From Planctomycetota bacterium (GTDB taxonomy: Bacteria; Planctomycetota; SZUA-567), in assembly GCA_020860865.1 (NCBI GenBank), contig JAJBTL010000157.1, positions 4,337 to 11,185 of the forward strand: a stretch of DNA of 6,849 nucleotides, in the 5' to 3' direction. Below the pieces are notes generated by a model that saw nothing but the letters and a program-made list of their open reading frames with translations, was not told the DNA's origin and did not search any database. The position numbers and the translations under genes were made by a program. The first letter of the stretch is position 1. Each line of letters opens with the position of its first letter. Of this stretch, positions 1 through 5,088 are shown one piece after another.

Positions 1-2
1 GG

Positions 3-167
3 CTCAAGAAGGCCAAGGGCTTCGACGAAATTTACCTGCCCGGCGAAATCGAACAGAACAGGGAACGGCAAAGCCGAAAGGACGGCGTCAACCTGGACGA
101 CAACGCGGTCAAGGCGATTGACGAACTTCTTCTGCAGGCCGGGTCGTCGCTCCGGTTGAAAAAATAA
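3..167 (+). CDS. Ldh_2-family (malate/L-lactate dehydrogenase-like) oxidoreductase, C-terminal fragment
   Basis: Only the last 54 codons are in the window; the gene begins upstream and ends at a TAA (165-167). The visible tail reads as a GFDEIYLPGE block, then a charged stretch, then GVNLDD and a short leucine-rich helix. This order matches the C-terminus of the Ldh_2 family (NAD(P)H-dependent 2-keto-acid or 2-diketo-gulonate reductases such as YiaK, AllD and ComC), where a conserved PGE motif precedes a 'GI-L' segment and a final helix. Members of this family reduce keto acids or oxidise hydroxy acids in the cytoplasm. The catalytic and cofactor-binding parts lie outside the window, so the substrate cannot be inferred. 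The cupin gene follows after 68 nt with no obvious terminator between, so the two may be co-transcribed. The family call rests on one short motif region, so it is fairly but not fully secure. Confidence 0.68.
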   Translation, partial: LKKAKGFDEIYLPGEIEQNRERQSRKDGVNLDDNAVKAIDELLLQAGSSLRLKK

Positions 168-223
168 CATCACGTTACTTTAACCATTTTAGATTTTCTA
201 TTTTGCACCGTTACCATTCTTCC

Positions 224-230
224 AAGGAGA
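224..230 (+). promoter_or_regulatory. Ribosome binding site of the cupin gene
   Basis: AAGGAGA lies 5 nt before the ATG at 236. It decides the start: an in-frame upstream start at 203 would put this site inside the coding region and has no comparable purine-rich site. Confidence 0.8.
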
Positions 231-235
231 AAACA

Positions 236-595
236 ATGTCCAAACTGGTTTGGGTCGACATCAAGGACGTCAAGGGCGAACGGCGGGATCCGCCGCGCAC
301 GAGCTGGATTCTCGTCTCGGAAAAAGTCTGCGGCTCGCAGAACCTGGCCATGGGCGTCAACAAAACCCATCCGGGCGGGGAAGTTCCGCTCCACAAACAC
401 GAGACCGAAGAAGAAGTCATGTATTTCATGGAGGGCAAGGGCCAGTTCATCACCGACGACGAAACGATTGAATTGAAACCCGGCATCTGCGTCTACAATC
501 CCCCGGGCGGCAATCACAAAATCGTCAATACCGGCGACGAAGATTTGGAATTCGTCTGGATTTATGCGCCGCAGCTGGCCGGTCACCGGAAATAA
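236..595 (+). CDS. Small single-domain cupin protein
   Basis: A 119-residue protein that is almost entirely one cupin beta-barrel. Cupin motif 1 is visible as PLHKHETEEE followed by a Phe-Met-Glu-Gly turn (His-x-His-x4-Glu spacing, about residues 61-77). Motif 2 is visible as a proline-glycine-rich PPGGNH followed by IVN (about residues 88-97). The two histidines and glutamate of motif 1 and the histidine of motif 2 are the usual ligands for one divalent metal. There is no signal peptide, so it should be cytoplasmic. Small cupins in sugar-acid operons are often isomerases, enolisation or ring-opening helpers, or sensors; nothing here selects one. It sits 68 nt after the Ldh_2-like gene and 68 nt before the hydrolase gene, suggesting one transcription unit. 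The fold is clear; the function is unknown. Confidence 0.88.
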   Translation: MSKLVWVDIKDVKGERRDPPRTSWILVSEKVCGSQNLAMGVNKTHPGGEVPLHKHETEEEVMYFMEGKGQFITDDETIELKPGICVYNPPGGNHKIVNTGDEDLEFVWIYAPQLAGHRK

Positions 596-650
596 ACCGA
601 AGCTTTTTTGAAATTTTGTACTGCCCGGATGAAACACTTTAACCGAAGTT

Positions 651-656
651 GAGGAG
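651..656 (+). promoter_or_regulatory. Ribosome binding site of the hydrolase gene
   Basis: GAGGAG lies 7 nt before the ATG at 664. It selects that ATG over an in-frame TTG at 649, which would overlap the site. Confidence 0.8.
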
Positions 657-663
657 ACATACA

Positions 664-1607
664 ATGGAACTTGACGTCCCGAAAAACGACTGGACCTTCC
701 CGAACAAAGGCGCCATCGAATCCGAAGAAAAGCTTTACTACCACACCATGACCAAGAAGGACGTGGAAGAAAAGCTGAAGAAGAATGATATCATCATCAT
801 CCCGGTCGGCTCGACCGAAAACCACGGCAATGCCGGCCCCATCGGCGAAGACACCTTCATCTGCACCCGGATGGCGGAAATGGTCGCGCGGAAAACCGGC
901 GCCACCATCGCCTCCCCCATCTGGTACGGCAGCCATCCGTTCCACCATATCGGCCAGCCCCTCACCGTGCCGCTCCCGGACTCCGTCTTCATCGACTACC
1001 TCCGGGCCATCATGACCGGCCTGTGGAATACCGGCTTCCGCAAACAGATCTTCATCTCCATGCACGGCCAGGAATATTCCCTCCCCGTCGCCATACAGGA
1101 ATGGGGCAAGCGCTACCAGGTGCCGGCCATGTTCTACTTCGTCGACATCCCGCGCGTCATGGCGGAAACGCTCATGGACAAGAAACACGGCGGACCCTAT
1201 GATCGCCCGTTCCAGCACGCCTGCGAAGCGGAACAGTCCATCTCCCTCGCCCTGTTCCCGGAATTCTGCGACCAGGCCGAAGCGGAAAACACCGATATCA
1301 AGGGCATCCTGCCCCGTTCCACGTCGACCGCGGCGGCGACATCTACGGCTACCCGATTCCCGGCCACTGCGTCATCGGCAATGCCGGCATCGAATGCCAC
1401 ACCGCGCCGGAAGGCGTACTCGGCCACGCCAAGGACGCCGATCCGAAGAAGGCCAAGGCTTCTGTCGAACGGGTCTGCGACTACCTCGTCAAGCTTCACA
1501 ACGACATCCTCGCCGCCTGCCCGGTCGGCCAGCTGCCGCCCATCGAATTCATGAGCCAGCGCCCGAAGGAAGAAGTCGAAGCGCTCCTCAAGGGCCCGAT
1601 GGTCTAA
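664..1607 (+). pseudogene. Creatininase-family amidohydrolase (3-dehydro-scyllo-inosose hydrolase-like), frameshifted
   Basis: The first 217 residues read cleanly as a creatininase-family metal hydrolase. The block STENHG (about 50-55) and GEDTF (61-65) carry the Glu, His and Asp expected as metal ligands; MHGQE (133-137) supplies another His; HACEAEQS (185-192) matches the conserved C-terminal His/Glu segment. After codon CTG 1309-1311 this frame degenerates into Ser/Thr/Ala/Arg-rich sequence and stops at 1554. The true continuation is in the frame starting at 1317 (FHVDRGGDIYGYPIPGHC and onward) and runs to TAA 1605-1607. One missing C in the run 1312-1315 explains the shift; restoring it would give Leu-Pro-Pro-Phe-His. 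Beyond the TAA the same frame still reads GCRHIYTVAWPT to a TGA at 1644-1646, resembling the usual end of the family, so the TAA may also be a lesion. If intact, it would hydrolyse a cyclic C-N or C-C bond; ring opening of a diketo-inositol is the best guess from context. Confidence 0.85.
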
Positions 1608-1662
1608 GGCTGCCGTCACATCTACACCGTCGCCTGGCCGACCTGATCCACATGTCACCGTC

Positions 1663-1694
1663 ATCCGGGACGGCGAAGCGCCGCCGTTCCGGAT
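1663..1694 (+). terminator. Stem-loop, candidate rho-independent terminator of the first gene group
   Basis: Positions 1664-1675 pair with 1682-1693 over 12 bp with one G-U pair, and A1663-T1694 adds a thirteenth. The loop is six bases (1676-1681). The stem is GC-rich and is followed by a T-rich but interrupted stretch (about 11 T in the next 20 bases). It sits 17 nt after the last stop of the hydrolase reading frame, where a terminator would be expected. The interrupted T tract makes efficiency uncertain. Confidence 0.55.
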
Positions 1695-1723
1695 ATCCTA
1701 TTCATTTATTCCTGTCTCTGTAC

Positions 1724-1870
1724 TACAGCATTTTAAGAAATACTGTGATAATCCGAGTTAGGCGCTGGAAGGAGCGTAGAGGTGTTTTTTCCGGTAGTGT
1801 GGAAAAAACGCCCGTAAGCGACTGGATGCGACTAACTCGGAATTATCACGTAAATTCTTAAAATACTCTA
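1724..1870. mobile_element. MITE-like palindromic element with terminal inverted repeats and TA ends
   Basis: The two ends are inverted copies. Reading inward, the left arm TACAGCATTTTAAGAA (1724-1739) matches the reverse complement of the right arm (1855-1870) at 14 of 16 positions. After five unpaired bases each, GTGATAAT and CCGAGTTAG match again, with one extra T in the right arm (left 1745-1761, right about 1832-1849). The interior holds a second perfect stem (1781-1792 with 1801-1812). The whole 147 bp could fold as one long hairpin. It encodes no plausible protein. TA at both outer edges is what insertion by an IS630/Tc1-mariner-type transposase would leave, so a non-autonomous element of that kind is the best guess. 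It could instead be a repetitive extragenic palindrome or a structured RNA. It lies between the hydrolase group and the dehydrogenase group. Confidence 0.6.
1781..1812 (+). repeat. Inner stem-loop at the centre of the palindromic element
   Basis: Positions 1781-1792 pair with 1801-1812 over 12 bp, including six A-T pairs and one G-U pair, around an 8-base loop. It forms the tip of the larger palindrome at 1724-1870. Confidence 0.65.
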
Positions 1871-1915
1871 AACCGGCCGCACTTGCCGTCCGGCACATGC
1901 GACCGACGTGTCACC

Positions 1916-1920
1916 TGGAG
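1916..1920 (+). promoter_or_regulatory. Ribosome binding site of the first dehydrogenase gene
   Basis: TGGAG lies 5 nt before the ATG at 1926. It supports that start over the GTG at 1908, which would contain the site, and over the ATG at 1944, which has no purine-rich site upstream even though MKALVY there resembles the family's usual N-terminus. Confidence 0.6.
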
Positions 1921-1925
1921 CGACC

Positions 1926-2981
1926 ATGACCACCGCGAACACCATGAAAGCGCTCGTCTACCGGGGCACCAGGCTTATCGGCATTGAGGAACGGCCGATG
2001 CCTGAACCGGGCGACGGCGAGGTCCAAATCGCTGTCAAGTCCGTATCCATCTGCGGTTCAGACCTCGGCGCCTACCGGCATTCCACCGACCGCTTTCGTC
2101 CGCCCCTCGTTCTCGGCCACGAACTGTCCGGCGTCGTCACCGCCCTCGGCCCGAACGCGACACGCTTCACCGTCGGCCAGCGCGTATCAGTGAACCCGAT
2201 GCTCTACTGCGGCGAATGCTACCACTGCCGCCGGGGCGAAATCAATTTGTGCGGTCACCGGAAAAGCCTCGGCACCGCCATCGGCGGCGTCCAGACTGAC
2301 GGCGCCATGCGGGAATATATGACCATCCGGGAAAGCGCCGTCCTGCCCCTTCCGGCCGAAATTTCCTTCGCCGACGCCGCCCTTCTTGAACCAATGGCCG
2401 TCTGCCTCGCCTGCGCCAAGTGCGGCCGCGAAGAGAGTGAAGAAACGGTCGTCGTCCTCGGCGCCGGACCGATTGGCCTCCTGACCATCAAGTTTCTGAA
2501 AAGCTTCGGCGTCCCGAGAATCGTCGCCGTCGACGTCATGCCGCTCCGGCTGGAAAAAGCCCTGGAATGCGGCGCCACCCTCGCCGTCAACGCCCGGGAC
2601 AACGATCCGGTGACGGCGGTGCGGGAATACACCGATTGCCTCGGTGCCGACCGGGTCATCGTCGCCGCCGGCGTCGGCAGTTCGTTCTGCCAGGCCTTCG
2701 ACCTCGTCCGGAACGGCGGCGCGGTCGTCCTCGTCGCCCTCATGCACGAGACCGTCGAGTTCGACCCGATGTGCATTGTCGGCCGGGGAACGAAGCTGTA
2801 CGGGAGTTACATGTTCACGAACGAAATGCGCGAAGCGGCCGATATTCTTGCCGCCGGCGCGATTCGGGTGGACGATCTGGTAACGTCCGCGTTTCCCCTG
2901 GAACAGGGCAGGGAAGCGTTCGAGCTTCTGTGCAGTCCCGGGAACAACGAAATAAAAGTGCAGCTTTTCATGAACGCGTAG
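1926..2981 (+). CDS. Zinc-dependent medium-chain alcohol/polyol dehydrogenase, first of a tandem pair
   Basis: A 351-residue MDR-superfamily dehydrogenase of normal length. The N-terminal GroES-like domain carries the catalytic zinc ligands Cys43 (SICGSD), His65 and Glu66 (GHE), with Glu155 in the LLEP motif. The structural zinc site is complete: Cys95, Cys98, Cys101 and Cys109. The Rossmann domain has GAGPIG at 179-184, and Asp203 at the end of the second strand favours NAD over NADP. It should oxidise a secondary alcohol of a polyol, cyclitol or sugar acid to a ketone in the cytoplasm, as sorbitol, threonine, galactitol-phosphate and scyllo-inosose dehydrogenases do. The next gene, 49 nt downstream, is a paralogue, so the two probably act on related substrates or at successive steps. 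It is the first gene after the palindromic element, and I see no convincing promoter motif in the 55 nt before it. The exact substrate cannot be read from the sequence. Confidence 0.92.
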   Translation: MTTANTMKALVYRGTRLIGIEERPMPEPGDGEVQIAVKSVSICGSDLGAYRHSTDRFRPPLVLGHELSGVVTALGPNATRFTVGQRVSVNPMLYCGECYHCRRGEINLCGHRKSLGTAIGGVQTDGAMREYMTIRESAVLPLPAEISFADAALLEPMAVCLACAKCGREESEETVVVLGAGPIGLLTIKFLKSFGVPRIVAVDVMPLRLEKALECGATLAVNARDNDPVTAVREYTDCLGADRVIVAAGVGSSFCQAFDLVRNGGAVVLVALMHETVEFDPMCIVGRGTKLYGSYMFTNEMREAADILAAGAIRVDDLVTSAFPLEQGREAFELLCSPGNNEIKVQLFMNA

Positions 2982-3030
2982 CACTTCCACCACGTCCACC
3001 ACCCTACCACTCATAAGAGGAGATTCTGCC

Positions 3031-4068
3031 ATGAAAGCACTGGTATTTGTCGGTCCCCGGGACATGCAGTATCAGGATGTGCCCACGCCTGAACCAAAAG
3101 AGGGCGAGGTGCGGATTCGGGTCAAGGCGGTCTCCATCTGCGGCTCGGATTCGGGCGGTTACAAGGGCGGCTCCGCCATGCGCACGCCCGGCCTTATCAT
3201 GGGCCACGAATTTTCCGGCGTCATTGAGAAGCTCGGTCCCGGTGTCACCGGCCTCGAGGTCGGCCAGCGCGTCGGCACCGTCACCTGCCTGTTCTGCGAA
3301 ACCTGCCGCGACTGCCAGGACGGCCTCGGCAACGTCTGCATGAACCGGGCCATCATCGGCACCACCATGCCGAAGTACGGTCCCTACCCCGGCGCCATGG
3401 CGGACTTCGTCATCGCCCCGGCCAAGAAGATCATGCCCCTTCCGGATCACGTCTCGTTTAACGAAGCGGCCCTCATCGAGCCCCTCTCGATTTCGCTCCG
3501 CGCCGTCAAGCACGTCAAGGACATCGCCGGGAAGACGGTCGCCGTCTACGGCGCCGGCCCCATCGGCCTCCTCGCCATGCAGGTCCTCCGTGCCCGCGAC
3601 GCCGCCCGCATCATCGCCATCGACGTCGTCGACTCCCGCCTCCAAATGGCCAAGGACTGCGGCGCCACCCACGTCATCAATTCGAAGACGGACAATGTCG
3701 CGAAAATCATCGCCGAAATGACGGACGACGGCGGCGTCGACGTTGTGTTCGACGCGGTCGGCGCGCCGGCGACCATCAACGACGGCGTCGAAATCGTCCG
3801 TTGCGGCGGCACCGTGGTCTGGATTGGCCTCGCCGTTCCCGTCTTTGAATTCGACTACAAACACGCCGTCTGCAAGGAAATCACTTTCCAGTGCAGCTAC
3901 ATGTATACGACGGAAATGGAAGAGGGCCTGGAACTCATCGCCTCCGGGAAAATGGACGTTGCCAAAATCATCACCGGCGTCTACCCGATGAGCGAAGGCG
4001 GCACCCATTTCGAACTCATCGCCAAGGGCGAAAGCAAGGACATCAAAATCATCCTCACCAACGACTGA
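3031..4068 (+). CDS. Zinc-dependent medium-chain alcohol/polyol dehydrogenase, second of a tandem pair
   Basis: A 345-residue MDR dehydrogenase preceded by AAGAGGAGA about 8 nt before its ATG. Catalytic zinc ligands are Cys37 (SICGSD), His59 and Glu60 (GHE), with Glu150 in LIEP. Structural zinc cysteines are Cys89, Cys92, Cys95 and Cys103, and an additional Cys86 lies just before them. The nucleotide-binding motif GAGPIG is at 174-179, and Asp198 points to NAD. The C-terminal SYMYTTEM segment (about 289-296) parallels SYMFTNEM in the upstream paralogue, so the two genes share ancestry along their whole length but have clearly diverged. The probable role is oxidation of a polyol or cyclitol, or of its keto derivative. 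By analogy with IolM (scyllo-inosose 3-dehydrogenase) of Thermotoga maritima, one of the pair may make a diketo-inositol for the hydrolase encoded upstream; this is inference from neighbourhood. The reading frame is intact. Confidence 0.92.
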   Translation: MKALVFVGPRDMQYQDVPTPEPKEGEVRIRVKAVSICGSDSGGYKGGSAMRTPGLIMGHEFSGVIEKLGPGVTGLEVGQRVGTVTCLFCETCRDCQDGLGNVCMNRAIIGTTMPKYGPYPGAMADFVIAPAKKIMPLPDHVSFNEAALIEPLSISLRAVKHVKDIAGKTVAVYGAGPIGLLAMQVLRARDAARIIAIDVVDSRLQMAKDCGATHVINSKTDNVAKIIAEMTDDGGVDVVFDAVGAPATINDGVEIVRCGGTVVWIGLAVPVFEFDYKHAVCKEITFQCSYMYTTEMEEGLELIASGKMDVAKIITGVYPMSEGGTHFELIAKGESKDIKIILTND

Positions 4069-4212
4069 TGCGCCGACGGCTGAAAATTCGCCCTACATAG
4101 CGGGCGTTAGCACTGTTCGGCGCCCGTGCCCGCCGGTCATTCCCTGGCAAGGTTCGACCGGCGGGATTACCCTGTTTCCGCTGTGCGACCGGGCGGTGAC
4201 CAAGGGATTATT

Positions 4213-4242
4213 CGAAGTTTTTCATGTCTCCGAAAAGCTTCG
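4213..4242 (+). promoter_or_regulatory. Stem-loop directly upstream of the epimerase ribosome binding site
   Basis: Positions 4213-4223 pair with 4232-4242 over 11 bp with one G-U pair, around an 8-base loop. The stem ends 6 nt before the AAGGAGA site at 4249, so it leaves that site free but could affect RNA stability, ribosome loading or processing. Confidence 0.5.
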
Positions 4243-4248
4243 TTATAC

Positions 4249-4255
4249 AAGGAGA
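4249..4255 (+). promoter_or_regulatory. Ribosome binding site of the epimerase gene
   Basis: AAGGAGA lies 8 nt before the ATG at 4264. It fixes that start; the frame is open further upstream to about 4126, but that stretch has no family resemblance and would include this site. Confidence 0.85.
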
Positions 4256-4263
4256 TTTTCTGT

Positions 4264-5067
4264 ATGAAAATGAGACTTTCGTACTTTGGCTTCGCCAAGG
4301 ACATCGACGCCATCGAAGCCGCCGGCTATGACTGCATAGAAATGCACATCAAGGAAGTTATGGCCTTTGATGAAAACGAGTTCAAGGAAGCCAAGAAGAA
4401 GCTGCGTGACAGCGTCCTCACCGCCGAAGTGTTCGACAATCCCCTGCCCCTCGACAAGGTCGTCGCCAGTCCCGATTTCGACTGGGACTACTACGTCGAT
4501 TTCCTGAAAAAGGCGGTGGCACGCACCGCCGAAATGGGCGCCCGCTATTATGTCTACGGCAACGGCAAAACCCGTTCAAGCCGGTCCGGCCCGAACGAGG
4601 CCGGCGACATCAAGAAGAACGAGGACATGGTCGCGACCCTCTGCGAACTCGCCGCCCAGGCCAATATCACCATTCTTCTCGAGCCGCTCTCGAAGAGCCT
4701 GTCCACCCGCTGGCTCGGTATTCCGGAAAATTTCGAATACGCGAAAAAGACCGGCATCCCGAACCTGAAAACGCTCATCGACTACCGCTGGTTCCTGGAA
4801 GAAAACCACTCCATCGCGATCATCGAGGAATACGCCGACTTCATCCAGCACGTTCACATCGACAACCCACTGTCGCCGTTCCCGACCCGTATTCCGCCGG
4901 CCATTGGCGACGGGCACGACTATTCGCCCCTCTTCGACACCCTGAAGAAAATTTGCTACAAGGGCATCATTTCCATCGAAGCCAACACCACGACGGATTT
5001 TCCGGCCGATCTCAAGCGCGGCCTTGATCTCATAGCCAGCCACGGCATTGTGCCCTATCGTTCATAA
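4264..5067 (+). CDS. Sugar phosphate isomerase/epimerase family TIM-barrel protein (xylose isomerase-like)
   Basis: A 267-residue single-domain protein of the AP-endonuclease-2/xylose-isomerase-like barrel family. Metal-ligand positions are visible in the expected order: Glu140 (LLEP), Asp173 (LIDYRW), His198 (HVHID) and Glu239 (SIEAN). The C-terminal IGDGHDY segment (about 214-220), also conserved in the family, shapes the active site. Members use a divalent metal and two carboxylates to epimerise or isomerise ketoses and keto-sugar acids in the cytoplasm. The size and barrel type suit a ketose 3-epimerase or IolO-like 5-keto-L-gluconate epimerase, and the neighbouring dehydrogenases and creatininase-family hydrolase favour a keto-hexonate substrate, but this is inference. 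It begins 195 nt after the second dehydrogenase, behind a structured leader, and is followed after 21 nt by the TRAP permease genes, so it is probably co-transcribed with them. Confidence 0.87.
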   Translation: MKMRLSYFGFAKDIDAIEAAGYDCIEMHIKEVMAFDENEFKEAKKKLRDSVLTAEVFDNPLPLDKVVASPDFDWDYYVDFLKKAVARTAEMGARYYVYGNGKTRSSRSGPNEAGDIKKNEDMVATLCELAAQANITILLEPLSKSLSTRWLGIPENFEYAKKTGIPNLKTLIDYRWFLEENHSIAIIEEYADFIQHVHIDNPLSPFPTRIPPAIGDGHDYSPLFDTLKKICYKGIISIEANTTTDFPADLKRGLDLIASHGIVPYRS

Positions 5068-5088
5068 GTTTTTGAAAGGACTTTTTCG

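Larger units (their letters stand above)
4069..4263 (+). promoter_or_regulatory. Hairpin-rich intergenic leader before the epimerase gene
   Basis: This 195-nt gap holds several possible RNA structures. Bases 4101-4106 (CGGGCG) can pair with 4121-4126, or their 4102-4106 part with upstream 4089-4093, so these two stems exclude each other. A 10-bp GC-rich stem follows (4129-4138 with 4156-4165, 17-base loop). Its loop (4141-4147) can pair with 4200-4207 with one bulge, a possible pseudoknot. A final stem lies just before the ribosome binding site. I do not recognise a known riboswitch class. The gap may contain a terminator or attenuator for the dehydrogenase genes, a regulated leader for the epimerase and transporter genes, or both. 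Confidence 0.4.

Noticed and set aside
168..235. Promoter in the AT-rich gap before the cupin gene
   Set aside because: The gap is AT-rich but I could not find a pair of -35 and -10 hexamers at proper spacing; co-transcription from the upstream gene is equally likely.
1309..1320. Programmed ribosomal frameshift in the hydrolase gene
   Set aside because: The site lacks a recognised slippery heptamer, no stimulatory stem or internal Shine-Dalgarno is evident next to it, and this enzyme family is not known for recoding. A simple one-base loss is more economical.
1199..1861. Open frame of 220 codons overlapping the hydrolase gene and the palindromic element
   Set aside because: It is Arg-, Pro- and Ser-rich, as expected for an off-frame reading of GC-rich coding DNA, and runs through the stem-loop and the element. 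It has no ribosome binding site.
1836..1870. Sigma-70-like promoter in the right arm of the palindrome (TAAAAT at 1859-1864)
   Set aside because: The -10-like hexamer is fair but no matching -35 hexamer lies at 16-19 nt spacing, so the call would rest on AT-richness only.
2187..3065. Long minus-strand open frame opposite the first dehydrogenase
   Set aside because: Low-complexity antisense shadow with no domain resemblance; the + strand gene is complete with all zinc ligands.
3004..4008. Long minus-strand open frame opposite the second dehydrogenase
   Set aside because: Its Asp-, Gly- and Ala-rich composition is the antisense shadow of a GC-biased gene; the + strand carries an intact, recognisable protein.
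4126..4263. N-terminal extension of the epimerase by 46 codons from a GTG
   Set aside because: The stretch has no family-like sequence, contains the strong ribosome binding site for ATG 4264, and overlaps clear RNA stems. The shorter start gives the usual length.
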